From positions 23,870,001 to 23,934,000 of the forward strand of contig OZ020484.1 in NCBI GenBank assembly GCA_963971405.1: a stretch of DNA of 64,000 bases, in the 5' to 3' direction. The notes beneath the pieces were generated by a model. The model saw only the letters and a program-made list of their open reading frames with translations, ran no database searches and was not told the origin of the DNA. This document shows, in pieces, positions 9,327-21,430 of the stretch. Source of the stretch: Psococerastis gibbosa. Taxonomy: Eukaryota > Arthropoda > Insecta > Psocodea > Psocidae. A program made the position numbers and the translations under genes. The number at the start of each line of letters is the position of its first letter. Positions within the stretch are counted from its first letter, which is position 1.

Positions 9327-12308
9327 GAGCCTAAAAACTTCAAGTTACTAGTCTGCAAAGTACAATAAAATATTTTTTCTTAATATGATGTCAGGCATTG
9401 GAATAGCGAGCCGGAAGTAGCAATACAATTCAGAATTCAGAACTTTCACGGCAATGACTTTATATTATGTACATTATGCACATTATGCGGCCGTCCAAAT
9501 CAAAATTACACCGTTGCCGCCATATTGGAACGGATCTAGGCCAAATCGGAAGAATCCTCGAAGTGGCCATTAAAAAGGGAAGAAGAAATGCAACGTTCAC
9601 ACGGCCTTGGCATTGTTAGTTCTGCTTCAATTGCTGCCATCTTCTTCAGCTCACGGCCGTCACATTTGTCACATAAAGACCAGGACGTCGTATGCAGCCA
9701 TTCATTAGGTTTCGGTCATGATGGTACGGCTCCGTTGAGAGTAGGTTCCATCACTCACGAAGGTCGAAGCTCATTAGCCAACACACATGGGCGATATTGC
9801 GCCTCTTCAACAGTACAGCAGCCTTATCACCAAAGGAAAAGAGCAACTTGACCGTTATCAAGTGTTAACTGTCCTAAATAAATCCCAGTGAATGTTAATT
9901 GACGTGCGTGAATTAAAGCGGAATAAGAATTGTCAACAGATTATAATTGCCGTTCATTGTTGCATATGCTAGACGTAGGTGGAATATTGCTTTTGGCCTC
10001 CATTTGGCTTCACATGGGAAAACAGAAGAAGGGTGTCAGCTATGCTAGGCGGTTTAGTTTTAACACTGTATTTCTTCTTCTACAGCTCTACAGCTCGAGT
10101 CTTTTTAAAAACTTCAGGCACTCTAAGGGCAGACTACTTCACTTCATGCAGAAGGGGAGTTGACTGACAGGGTGGACTGATTATAGTGGATTCTGAACCA
10201 CTTGAGGAACATAGTAAAGTCACACAATTAATGCGGAGGTAACCACTACTTACTCGACACTTACTTAAACTGCCTGAGCGCGTTATCATGTCCGACCATG
10301 TTCCGCTGCCAACGCTGTTCACACTAGGCTACCAAGTTTACTGCAGTTTGGAAAAGGCTCTGTTCTGGTGAATTCAACTTGTTGTGGCTGTTGGCGTTTG
10401 TATAAGTGAAAAGTAATGTAAAAATGTTAATCAGAGCCAGATGGGTGTGATGAAGTTTCAAAACTTTGTATAAAGCACTAGCCAAGTAGCCAAGAAGTAC
10501 CTACTTTCTGACAGTTAAAAGGGTACAGCTCGCTATAAAAAATGGTAAATAACAAGTCAACGAGCATGACAGAGCTGGGGTCAAAGACACAATACCTACA
10601 TGTCGCAGACAGCTCACCTATGATCCACCTCGTAGGCATCTCTATTAGTACCTGTGCATATTTACTTTGGCGAGCTTTGAACTGGCCAGGAGGAGTTGTT
10701 TAAATAGCTGGAATTATGAGATAGTTAGCTTAAATGCTTCGTCCTAATGTAGTACCGTATATGTCCAGTTTTGCAATGCTAAATTACCCCCTGTGCAATT
10801 CTGTAATTCTTATCGCTGGAAATCTTGAATGTGCCAAGTAGGTGGAGCATAAAATAGTCTTGGCTGTTCTGTACATGTATCACGTTGAGGGGTTATAGAA
10901 ACAAAGTAGGCCATTTCTACTCATCGTCGCTGTTTTTGCAATATGATCTATGTCGAAAAATAGATTTTTTTAATGGAATATATTCTCTTGCTCAGCTGGA
11001 CGTTTTACGGAAGGGCTCATGCCAAAAAAATAAAAATACTATATATACTAGTATATGCATAGCCTAAACGTAGTTAGAAGAGGACTCGTCCATGGGTATA
11101 ATAATCTAAGAATCAAGGTTTGTTGAAATAAAGGCGAACCTTTTTCTGTATATAATATAATATCGGCAATACAAAAGGACTAAAGAAATGTCGCCTTGGT
11201 CGCGTATTCGTGATATTTTCTTAGGTCGTTTGCAAAGTATTCGGACAACAATCCATTCAGAATTGGCCTTATGTTGAATTGTTTGCCCATATACTGGCTT
11301 TTTGTATTGAAAATTTGCCTAAACGTTGTAAAAATCACATTCAGAAATCTGAATTAGTGAATCGGCAAGTTACATTACTGATTTAATGAATAAAACTGTT
11401 TTTGTTTCTCCTGTAAATTTGGGATAGTCTGGCATATGTCCTATTGCAAAACAGCTGACTCTACCCCAGGATCAAAAGTTGCCTAGGTACCGAGTGAATA
11501 CAAGTCATGTATTTTCAATAAGATTCGTTAAACAAGCTTAAAGCGCCCCTAGAGATGGTCATCTCCGGTATTGGGCCTAATGGTAAATCAAGGCCTGGGT
11601 ACCTCATTGTTATTGCAATTTGCATTAAAACATGCCGCGGTTTTATTACTGACCATTGGATAAAAACATAAAAGGCAGGATTCATTTATCTTTCTGAAAA
11701 CGTTCTTGACTCTAATTTATAAGCCGAAAACGGAATTAAAGTTCAAAAGATAAGAAATCATAAATTATGGTTGCTGGCTAAAAATTAACGAAGACTGAAG
11801 GTTGCACACTGAGAAGGTGCGAGGCTGTAGTAATTAAGGCCAGGTTCATTGGAAGGAACGGGGCAATACGTGACGAGACTTGAAAATGTGTGCTACATGC
11901 TTACAAATAATGTTTACAAAATTATTTCATTATGGTATGCAGAATCTACCATATAAATGTTGAAACAAATCAGTATAAAAGTTATATTTTATATTATGAC
12001 GTGATCTGTAGAAACTTATAACTAGGCGCGGCGTCTTAAATCAATCCGCAGGCCTAGCACAAACGTAAAAGAATAATCTATCCGGGAGTATGTGTAAGGT
12101 ACTAGAAGACCAAGGATAAAGCTGGTCTCGTGAAGTAAAACTCAGTAACGTAGGTAGTAACTTAGACCTATTAACGTAAGTAAAGTAGGCTACTCGTAAA
12201 TGAAATTGCTCTTTCTAAATTAATCTTTGGTTAATTTTTGTAAAGTTACCCGACATGATTTCTTTACTTTTTTCTGTTTAATATAGGGTTAGATTGTTAG
12301 GGTAAATT
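9327..12308. other. Intergenic DNA with scattered repeat fragments
   Basis: No gene recognised. 10105-10157 is a repeat fragment shared with 1880-1945. 10164-10240 (GTGGACTGATTATAGTGGAT, then TCTGAACCACTTGAGGAACA and GTCACACAATTA) matches, inverted, 44655-44730. An open frame at 9588-9851 (87 codons) has no domain or conserved feature I can name. Confidence 0.45.
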
Positions 12309-12600
12309 AAAAGATGGACTCAAATTAAATCTACTGTGTTTAAAAGGTAGGATTATTCTAAATAAACCGCATTGAAAGTAAATTGATATGAAACAATCAA
12401 AGTGAATTCAAAATTAAAATTACAAATTTGTTTGCTAACCGAGATTAATTAATTGCTGTTCGTTGTTGCACGTGCTAGAAGAGCTATCTCCCCATGACAA
12501 AACAATTGAATTCACGTTACGTTTAATACCGTATACAAATTAATTAAAAAATTCCTCGGATTTGTTATTATTGCTGTTGATGTTGATACAGGCTAGCCTA
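12309..12600 (+). repeat. Family B repeat, copy 1
   Basis: About 290 bases also present at 20119-20407, at a rough 85 percent identity by eye. Shared blocks: AAAAGATGGACTCAAATTAA, CCGAGATTAATTAATTGCTG, CATGACAAAACAATTGAAT and a final GGCTAGCCT/TGCTAGCCT. There is no reading frame or terminal repeat that identifies the class. Confidence 0.7.
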
Positions 12601-14085
12601 ATAAAATCCGGTAAGGCATGACGCATCAATGGTCGATCCGTCAATGGTCCGTCCCTTTTGTGGCTAGGCCTACTCTCCTTCGTACCGGTGGATAAGACAA
12701 CGAAAATAGGGCTCGCAATATTGTTTTGTAAGGATTAAAAGTATACCGACATGATTAAATCAGAATTCAAAGTACCTGATTTTAGAAGAAAAAAAATCAG
12801 CATTCACAACTTGTAAATATCAATGATATTTCTTAAATCTCAAAAAGGAATGCTCCTTACTTATGGCCATTCAGCAGTCTCCTTGCCAGATTCATGTTTA
12901 AAAAATTTTCTACATGACCTTGAGTCTCAGTTGACGTAACCTCTGTGACCTCCCAGACAAACGAATCGTTCCCTTCATCATGTATCGACCACTACCGTAT
13001 CTTTCATTATTTTAAGGTTGGACATTAATTTCATGCTTTCTGGAATCTCAGTCACGAGTACCCTGTTCTTTTTCTCGATGATAAAGAATGAGCAAAGCAG
13101 GGACGAAGTTTGTAAGTCACTACCGGTTTGTCATAATGACTTCTTAATCATTTAAACATTAAATCATTAAACAATATTCGCCATGCTAAACTAGTGAAGG
13201 ATTTTTCAGAAGAGACTCACATGGGTCCCGTTGAAAACATTTTTAGACTGTCTTTAATGTCTGCTACCACGTCAATATCAGTATCACTGTCACTATCGAG
13301 GTCGGTGGACTTTGCGCCAAATAGAACCGGCCGGTGCGAGTGAACCAGTACGTATGCTTTCCTATTTATCTATTAACTAGTATAGATAGAAAACGATTTA
13401 TGTATAGCTTTGAGTTTGAACATTCATGGAAAAATAAATGTCATATGGGTAAATTTAGGCTGCAATGATTTTCCTTGTCCTAAAGCACTGGATTTATCGA
13501 TGTATAGTCCAGAATGGCCGCACCAATTAGCCAATATAATAGCCCTATAAATAGTTATAGGTACCATGACAGCATTTTACCAACTGTTGCAACCCAAAAT
13601 AATGCCACCGTATGATGAACCTGTAGAATCCGGGATGATGAGCCGTGGTCGATCTGAAAGTGTGCTTGCAAACGTTTCGTCAACACCAGTGACGTCATTT
13701 CAGCTTTAGCGGGGGTGGGGCAACTTTGTTTTACGATGCACTCTTTACAAGAAATTAAGGAAACGTCTACCGGCCCCTTGACATGGCTTAATGAAACGTA
13801 AATTCCCGCCATTTACTTATTAACCAAAGAGTTAAATTTATCGACCATTGTAAAAGCATATCCACTCTGATATGCCAATTTCTTTTTCTTTGTATTATAA
13901 TTTTTTTGTAAACTTTTTTTTATTTTTTTACGAATTGGCTAGGTATTATTTTCGTGAAACCCTCGTTTTCCTGATTTATTTTCTTTGAAAAAAAATGGGT
14001 ATCTTGTAGGTTTTTTCCTCGGGGGAGGAAATCCTCAAACCCCTCAAATGACACCCCGGATCAACATCTGCGGGCAACACCTTCA
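12601..14085. other. Intergenic DNA with a MITE arm fragment
   Basis: No gene seen. 13259-13317 (TCTGCTACCACGTCAATATC, GAGGTCGGTGGACTTTGCGC) is a single arm of the PIF/Harbinger-like MITE family without its partner. 13640-13700 (AAACGTTTCGTCAACACCAG) resembles the repeat at 14086-14260. Confidence 0.45.
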
Positions 14086-14260
14086 TTGTCACTTCTAACA
14101 TTGCGTCTCGGAGGTACAGTTTCTTCTGAAGATGTCGACCGCCGTCCGCAGATGTTGACGAAAAGTTTGGAAGTACATTTTGAAATCGAACAAGTCCCAT
14201 CAGCCCACCTCCAGCTTCACCACGTGACTCCAGCCGCGAAAGTCTTTGTAATAAATCATA
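14086..14260 (+). repeat. Family C repeat, copy 1
   Basis: The blocks TCTTCTGAAGATGTCGACCG, CGCAGATGTTGACGAAA, GGAAGTACATTTTGAAATCG and CCGCGAAAGTCTTTGTA recur inverted at 22255-22345 (TACAAAGACTTTCACGGCCG, CGTTTCGTCAACATCTGCGG, TCGACATCTTCAG). This is a dispersed repeat of unknown class; the short open frames on either strand here are incidental. Confidence 0.6.
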
Positions 14261-14532
14261 AAATGCTAACGTACATTTCCATTGCACATGTAATTGGCAA
14301 TTTTAAACAATAAAACTGTAATTTTAATAATCAAATATGAATTGAAGAACATGACATAGTTGAGAACAGGTTTATTGACAGGCAAGGGTAAGAAGTGAGC
14401 CTAATGATGGGCTTCATGGCAAAACACAGCCCTGCAGCAGCTACATGGTTAACTACATAATGAGGCATTAAATACGTGAGCCATGCCGATTGGAGCCCCG
14501 AGCCATTTCCCGGTGTATAAAAAAAAGAGGAA

Positions 14533-14928
14533 CACTCTATGAGGAGGATGACCGGTTGAGTCATTACAACAGACGACGGTCACGGCATAGATGAAGGAAG
14601 AATAGTCGAGATAGGAAACTACGTCAACGCAGAAGCACAAAAATGTCAACATCAAACAGGATCGCTCACCAAAACCAATGCTCTACTTCCCGAATCCACT
14701 GCCATATGGTCAGGAACCAAGTCAGGGGGTCACTCTATGAGGAGGATGACCGGTCGAGTCATTACAACAGACGACGGTCACGGCATAGATGAAGGAAGAA
14801 TAGTCGAGATAGGAAACTACGCCAACGCAGAAGCACAAAAATGTCAACACCAAACGGGATCGCTCACCAAAAGCAATGCTCTACTTCCCGAATCAACTGC
14901 CATATAGTCAGGAACCAAGTGAGGGGGA
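14533..14928 (+). repeat. 198-bp tandem duplication
   Basis: CACTCTATGAGGAGGATGAC begins at 14533 and again at 14731. The two 198-base copies differ at only a few positions (for example GGTTGAGTC against GGTCGAGTC, and TACGTCAACG against TACGCCAACG), so the duplication is recent. The unit is less AT-rich than its flanks. It holds no domain that I recognise, though a similar strand could derive from a degraded retroelement. Confidence 0.9.
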
Positions 14929-17900
14929 TTGCAGTAACAGGTTTTGAAAATAAAATTCTAGAAATGTTTTTGTTTACTAAGGCTGCATGCCTCTATTTTT
15001 ACCATAATTATCTGACCAGTGGTCAGTGACCATGACCCACTTTGAATTACAAAACACACACAAAATCAACCTAAAATACAACATCATTTGGAATTTTTTC
15101 ATATTGATTGTTTTCTTTCTTTTGATCTCCAACTGCATGCTTGGGGTTAAAAATGTAAACAAAGCAATTTTGACTAGAAATTTCCTTTATAAAATTATCT
15201 TATTTACGTTTTTAATCCCAGGTTATGATTATTAATAACAGCCATAGTAGAGGTTCCCAGTGCCGATTCAGAAGTCTAAGACTCTCAGAAGGTAAAGTAG
15301 CGGTGCTTCTGATTTTTTTAATATAGAATCATCCGTATCCCTTTTATTTGGATATAATGTCTGGTCTGCTTTTATATCATCAATAGAATAGTTTGAATAA
15401 TTTGTATATGGGTAGGTAGGTACTGCAAATTATTACTTATTATACTATGGTAGGCTACACCATTTCACCACAATCTGAGTTCAATAGATTGTCATATATG
15501 AGAAAATTTGTTTGATTGCAATCCAACCAGAGATGATAGTATTATTTCTAGTTGCAGGTAGAAGACTAGTATCTGTACTTGGTTAAGACTGTTTCATTGC
15601 ACCAATGTTGAGCTTGTCTCAGCTTGTCCGCTATCTCCTGTAGCCGGTGTATGTTGACATATAGAGGACATATACCAATTTGCCAGTGGCCAAAAATTCA
15701 TACGGAAACAATTCAAATAAGGTCTGAAATCCTTGGGGTCGTTGGCATGAGACAAGGGACCTATGGGCCACTATAAGCAAACCTGGGTCAATATATAATA
15801 TACCGTGTACAATTATAATATATATTACAAATTATTATTTTATTATTATACATTAATAATTAATTATATTATAAAGTACTTTCCGGTTTGACTTCTGTAG
15901 GCATACAAGTAGTATCCCTGTGTGGTATATTCCTTGAAGATATTTTATTAGAAATAATAAAATTGTTGAATACTCAATTGAAAATAGTCTTTACTGAATT
16001 GAAATAAAAATATGCTACTATTTGTTGTAAATTAATCCAACATGCTAGGCTGCAACATCAGGAAAAACTTATTGTATAGTTAATAATGCAACCTCACGTC
16101 ATAATTTTTTTTTTAATTTTAGGTGCCCTAATGGGTGCTTTGAGTAGCAGGCAGAAATTATTGTGAAACAATGATAGATTTATTGTTATCAGAATCCCTG
16201 CATGTCTAGGATCGTGATGCACGATGGGCATATGCTTATAGGTGTAGATGTCGCCACGATGGTTTCAAGAGCATGTTGCACTTGGCCCTGAGTTGATGGC
16301 TTGCAGGGTTTTTCGGACATTTGATGATAGCTTAATGAATGCCGTAATTTTAAAGGCACAAGCGCAAACAAACCTTAATCGGACGTTGCGTAGTAGGATA
16401 AAGACCTATACAGCATGCGGGTTGTACTTTTGAGGAAGACGATAATGGACACGTACTGGTATCGGTAGCTTATCAATACAAGTAGGAGTAGTGCCTATAT
16501 TTCCGCCACGGTTACATTTGCAAGCGTCAAGAGGAACGTAAGGTGTTTATAAAAAATATATATAAAATATTTATATATAAAATAACATTTTAACTCAAAA
16601 CGTGTAACATCTCGAAATCACAAAGCTCACCCTAATAATGTATAAATAAATAAATAAAAGTAAAAAGGGGAATACGCAAATTTGGTGGTAAACTGCCTAC
16701 GGTATAATCTTGTCCTATTTCTCTCATGAACGACTAGCCAACCCACTTTTACATTTCAATGTCACTCCTAATAATTGTAGTACGGATGATCTTCCTAATT
16801 ACAAGCGATGATGAGCCACGGTTATTGGCTCAAACAGGCTCCGAGGTAGGGAGCCAGCATCGGTGGGATTGTGATCTACGATATGTTAGAATGATAGTAG
16901 AAATGAAAATAAGTGATTTCTGGCTGGCAAGACCATATTTAAATTATCGTGAAATAAGTTATCACTAATAAGTTATCTTATTATACCAATAATACCAGAG
17001 TGTTTGATTAAAGAAACATTAAGGTGGAGATTTCAAATTCTATTTTATGAGCTAAGAAAGAGTCAATTTTGACGAAATCCTTCCACAGCCACAAATCTAT
17101 AAAAAAAAATGGTCAGATGAAAAATTCATTCAAAAAATGAAAGACTAAAAAAAGATAATTTAAACCTCAACTTATAATTATTTTATAAAATCTGCAATTA
17201 TTGTAGTATATCATATTACTAGTGGGAAAATGTACGAGTAAATCTAATTATTTAGGGAATTTTTCATCTGATCATTTTCGTAAATGATACTAGTGTAATA
17301 ATACCGGTAATTCGATCGTAATCGAAATGGTCATTATTTATTTATAGAATTTTTTTTTGTCTTCACTGGTTACTCCACCAAGTGAGGGAAATATATTGAA
17401 AAAAATAATTAATTACAAAAAGGATATCGGCGCAAGTACCTCCGGATGATGCAACATCCAATGAGGCCCTGGGCTTGGATTATTATGAAATTATGATTTT
17501 TTTTTTAAACGTAATTTATTAATGAAGGAATGGATAAATTCTACAAACCATACAGGTTTACATACAAAAATTTATTTCGGGGGGGGGGGGGGTGTCCGAA
17601 GCCCATGGACCACCCCCCTGGGCCCAACCACGGTAACATAGTATAGGAGACTTGAATGATAAGATCATCAGCAGTGGAAACCCCGCCTTTATTAATGATA
17701 TCTGCTACCACATCAGCGTATCCGTATTTTGCACTTGCAGGTCGTTGGAAACCGCGCCTTAGTAGAAGACGTCACATTATATATCGTACAGCAAAAATAT
17801 GAAATAAGTAATATACATATTAAACTGCTGTGCTGTGGTAAAAAAAAATTCATTTAAGCTACCACACAGCACATTTAGTCTAGACAATAATGAGGCCATC

Positions 17901-18385
17901 TTGTGGCCTATGAATGGGAACAAAACAGTGAGGTAATATGTTTTTCATTTATAGCATTAGACAATTAATTTTCACATTCATAGTAGCCTTATCATGATCT
18001 TCCCATTCATTACTACAGAATAGGCTAGGACGCTGTACAAAGTAGGTGTATTGTAAATTTGGTATAGTCAATTGCATGACGCTTCATATGATTTTTAATA
18101 TCATAACTCATAATGCTTTAATTTCAAAGCTGAGCTACGGCCTTATGATGATATTCCCATTTCCTGCATAGCTTACCGCAGAATAGGCTAACTAGTACGC
18201 TATTTAATTTCATAATGCTTTAATTTTAATGCTGAGGTACAGTCACAGTCTTGTAAAGAGTCCGTTGGAATAAAGTACATTAATGGTGAGTCTGATTGAC
18301 TAGGTATTGTTGTATAAAATAAAAATAAAATTGCCTTGACACGACAACCTATTGGGCGCCTTGGCCTGGGCACTGTTAGGAATCT
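14929..18385. other. Intergenic DNA with repeat fragments
   Basis: No gene recognised. 15600-15790 (TGTCTCAGCTTGTCCGCTAT, TGTAGCCGGTGTATGTTGAC, ACCAATTTGCCAGTGGCC, GGGCCACTATAAGCAAACCT) shares a dispersed repeat with 22068-22215 and, inverted in part, 46130-46330. 17675-17760 (GTGGAAACCCCGCC, TCTGCTACCACATCAGCGTA, GTTGGAAACCGCGCC) is one arm of the PIF/Harbinger-like family. A G13 run lies at 17580. The rest is AT-rich and unassigned. Confidence 0.45.
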
Positions 18386-18615
18386 TAATAAAGAAATAAG
18401 GACTTTTTTTGTTCTATTACTAAGCCAACCTAGTGGAGTTAGGGCTATAAACCCTTCTCGCACACTCAACTAAGAGGGCCCGGGACCGCCTGCTTTACAT
18501 GCCCTCCGAAGCATGGCCAGAAAATGTAGTAACTGTGGGACTCGAACCAACAATCTTTTCTATTGACCACTGTTCGACGTTGTGGTGAGCAACACGTCCG
18601 GCAACTGCGTTTTTT
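18386..18615 (-). repeat. tRNA-derived SINE next to a second SINE fragment
   Basis: 18388-18560 is an inverted SINE copy: AATAAGGACTTTTTTTGTTC, AGCCAACCTAGTGGAGTTAG, CCTCCGAAGCATGGCCAGAA and the B-box region GTGGGACTCGAACCAACAA. The 5' head beyond the B box is lost. 18560-18612 (GACGTTGTGGTGAGCAACAC, GTCCGGCAACTGCGTTTT) matches, inverted, 26530-26580 of the second tRNA-like element. Confidence 0.7.
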
Positions 18616-18857
18616 TTTAAATCTGGGGCCCAAAAGGACGTTGTTGGAAAAATGATTAGGTCGATTCGACAAATTTATAATGAACATTATCGGGGAAAAA
18701 GTCTCCATATGGTGAAAAGTTTGTCAAAATACTTTGTCTTTATTGTAAAACCCGCCCTTAGTGAAATAGATCTACAATAATATTTTCGTGAAATTTACTC
18801 TTGACAACTGCGCACCGGTCCGGGTAAGCATTGTAAGCATTTATCTCTCTTAATTCT

Positions 18858-19307
18858 TAAGGCGGGTATTCCACATACGTACATCGTCAATGAAAATTAT
18901 AAAATTGAAGGACATTTCAATTTTACTCTATGCCATTGTTAAAATTGCTCAATGATCAATTGATCATAGAGTAAAATCACAAACAAACAAACTAAAATTT
19001 TAAAATGGCGTCATGGGATATGACAAGTACAACTATTTTAATTGATTTCTTTAAAAAGAACGCATTGCTGTATAAAAATCATAAAAATTATAATAAGGTT
19101 TAAATAATAAGATGACGAAGAAAACAAATACAATTTCAAGAAACAAATGCAAACAAATTTCAAACATTTGACGCATACGTTTCAATAGAAAATTGTCAAT
19201 TTTTGAAAAAAAAAACATGTGGAATGGCCGCCATTAATGAAAAATTGAAATGTCCTTCAATTTCATAATTTTCATTGACGATGTACGTATGTGGAATACC
19301 CGCCTAA
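18858..19307. mobile_element. PIF/Harbinger-like MITE, variant with different tips
   Basis: The element spans 18861-19304 (444 bp). Its ends are GGCGGGTATTCCACATACGT and the inverted ACGTATGTGGAATACCCGCC, flanked by TAA (18858-18860, 19305-19307). The arms are complementary for about 75 bases, with ATTGAAGGACATTTCAATTT. The centre (CACAAACAAACAAACTAAAA, AATGGCGTCATGGGATAT) is shared with the other family members, so this variant has exchanged its tips but kept the core. Confidence 0.85.
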
Positions 19308-19371
19308 TAAGACACTATTAGCGGGTAAATGAAAATTCGTTAGTATGTTATTAAGCTGCATAGTAAATAAC

Positions 19372-19690
19372 CGGGTTGAGTGAACCCGTACAATAGTTGA
19401 AGCCATTTTTGGAGAAAAAAAATTGTTTGTAATTTTTTTTATAGTTAACCTAAATTAGAAAAATTATCCAGATATAATATTATTATGAACCTAAATACCG
19501 AATTTCATGTTTGGACCACAAGTCAATACCGTGCACAGACAGACCTAGCGAATGACATTTCGAAAAAAAAACACTTTTTTGGTACCTCAAAACGTTAAAA
19601 TTCGTAGAAATCGTAGAAATATTGATCATCAAGAAGCTTTCCTCATATACGAGTGCTAACGCTTGAACCTTATAAATGGGAAAGAAATAA
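19372..19690 (+). repeat. Family A repeat, shortened copy
   Basis: Begins near ACCGGGTTGAGTGAACCCGT and contains CAATAGTTGAAGCC, ATGAACCTAAATACCGAATT, ACAGACAGACCTAGCG, the T-rich block and AAGCTTTCCTCATATACGAG. It is more degraded than the 5370-6185 copy. Confidence 0.55.
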
Positions 19691-20016
19691 TCATCGTTGT
19701 ACTGGGCGTGTATATAACCCTATCATCTATATAGGGTCATGCACTTAGCCTACATTTATGAATAATAAATAGAGATTTACTCATCGCACCCCTAGTCTAC
19801 TTTACATTGAGATTTAAGTAAACATTTGAATGTGGCATAAATTGCGGCAGTGTCATAAATTTACCATTTTCCAAGGTGTCAAAATATTAGGCAGTGACTC
19901 ATCACTACTCATCCCGATCGCACACTTTCTCACGGAGCCAAGGCCACTCAACAGGTAATCTGCACAAACCACTAATTTAAATTTGATGATTTCCTAGATA
20001 TAGGAAAATTATTAAG

Positions 20017-20518
20017 AAATTTGTACTTGGTATTTACCAGTATATCTAGGATACTTACTTTATCAATCCATGATGTCTATGTTATTTATTTGGTCAGTAA
20101 TCTTCTTCTTCTTCTTCTTAAAAGATGGACTCAAATTAAATCTACTGTGTTTAAATAGTAGGATTATTCTAAATAAACCCCTATGAAATTGATATGCAAG
20201 AATCAAATTGAATTAAAAATTGAAGTTACGAATTGGCCTGCCAACCGAGATTAATTAATTGCTGTTCGTTGTTGCACGCGTTGGAAGAGTTCTCTCACCA
20301 TGACAAAACAATTGAATGCACGTTAAATTTAATACCGTGCATAAATTATTTGAAAAAATCCTCGGGTTTGTTATTATTGCCGTTGGTGTTAAATACCTGC
20401 TAGCCTTTTAGAAATTTGTACTAGGTATTTACCAGTATACCTAGCTATATAGGTATACTTACTTTACCAATCCATGTCTATGTTATTTATTTGGTCAGTA
20501 ATCTTCTTCTTCTTCTTC
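20017..20518 (+). repeat. Family B repeat copy 2 bracketed by 100-base direct repeats
   Basis: 20119-20407 is family B (see 12309-12600). It is flanked on both sides by about 100 bases that repeat each other: AGAAATTTGTACTTGGTATT at 20017 and AGAAATTTGTACTAGGTATT near 20410, both running to TATGTTATTTATTTGGTCAG, TAATCTTCTTCTTCTTCTTC. The copy at 12309 has no such flanks, so the bracket arose at this site by a tandem duplication or a very long target duplication. Confidence 0.7.
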
Positions 20519-21345
20519 TCTAGTCGCTGTCTATCGACAGGGTTGTCGCAAATCTTTCCATCTTCTACTCCGTTCGTCTCTGTCCTGAGCCGTTCTCTTG
20601 AGTTCCAAAAGGTTCCGCTTCTCATATCATGCTTGAAGTCTTCGCGTTCGGCCCTGGTATTGGTGTCCTCAATAGTGCGTTCTATTAGGATGCCTATAGT
20701 GTGCCCATCCACTTAGCTTCACACGGATGTGCCAGGTGTAGATACAAGGCGCCGCCCCTTCCTCCAAGAAATTTCAGCGTTCACTAGATAAAATACGGGT
20801 TTGGCGAAAATAAAATTGGCAATTTTGTTAATGTTTATTTTTTTTATATTTTATGTTAAGAATAACAATTAAACGCCTGTCTTTTGGGCCCATTTATCAC
20901 TTTTTCACAGGGACTCCCTGTTTGCAAGGCACAGTATGTTTATTGGTTACTTATACTTGGAAGTTGAATATATAGTCTATAATACTACAGTGTTGTAGTG
21001 AAAGCTCCTCTCTGGTACACCCTGACGTACGTTCGTATGTTCCATTGACTAATCTAATGCTTTAGGAAAAATAGTCGCAGCCTAAATATACCCCTACAGC
21101 AATTTATTCACCATGGATGGCCATAGCCATTTATCATTCACACTACTAATATATAAATAGGACAGCATGTCTACGTTCTTTTATAATGCTAGTAAGCAGC
21201 AATTGTAAGGGAGGCTTTCCAAGCAAAATTAAAAAAAAAAATATCCCGCCCCCTCTGAGAAAAATAGATTTATTTTAATTTTTTTAAAGGTTAATAGCAA
21301 AAAAAAATGCAATGCGACCTCATCAGTCGCCTCACTAAGCAACCT
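20519..21345. other. Intergenic DNA, unassigned
   Basis: 20520-20760 is less AT-rich (TCGCTGTCTATCGACAGGGT, GTGCCCATCCACTTAGCTTC) and has overlapping open frames of about 80 codons on both strands. It looks like a fragment of a degraded retroelement tail, but I could not match it to a domain. The remainder shows nothing. Confidence 0.4.
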
Positions 21346-21430
21346 AATATAAGTACTTGTCTCGAGTTACGACACGTCTCCGATTGCAAGGTGTGCAAAG
21401 ACTCGCACAAGTACAAGCACTATGAACCCA
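21346..21430 (+). repeat. Family D short repeat
   Basis: GTTACGACACGTCTCCGATT, GCAAGGTGTGCAAAGACTCG and CACAAGTACAAGCAC recur at 36357-36414 (TACGACACTTCTCCGATGGC, ACTCGCACAAGTACAATCAC). The segment can pair GTACTTGT with ACAAGTAC at its ends. Its class is unknown. Confidence 0.5.

Noticed and set aside
9588-9851. 87-codon open frame as a gene
   Set aside because: No recognisable domain or signal peptide and no exon-like borders.
14533-14928. CRISPR or satellite array
   Set aside because: Only two long units without spacers in a eukaryotic genome.
20464-20712. 82-codon charged protein on the minus strand
   Set aside because: Its Lys run comes from a TTC microsatellite and the other strand is equally open; more likely a retroelement fragment.
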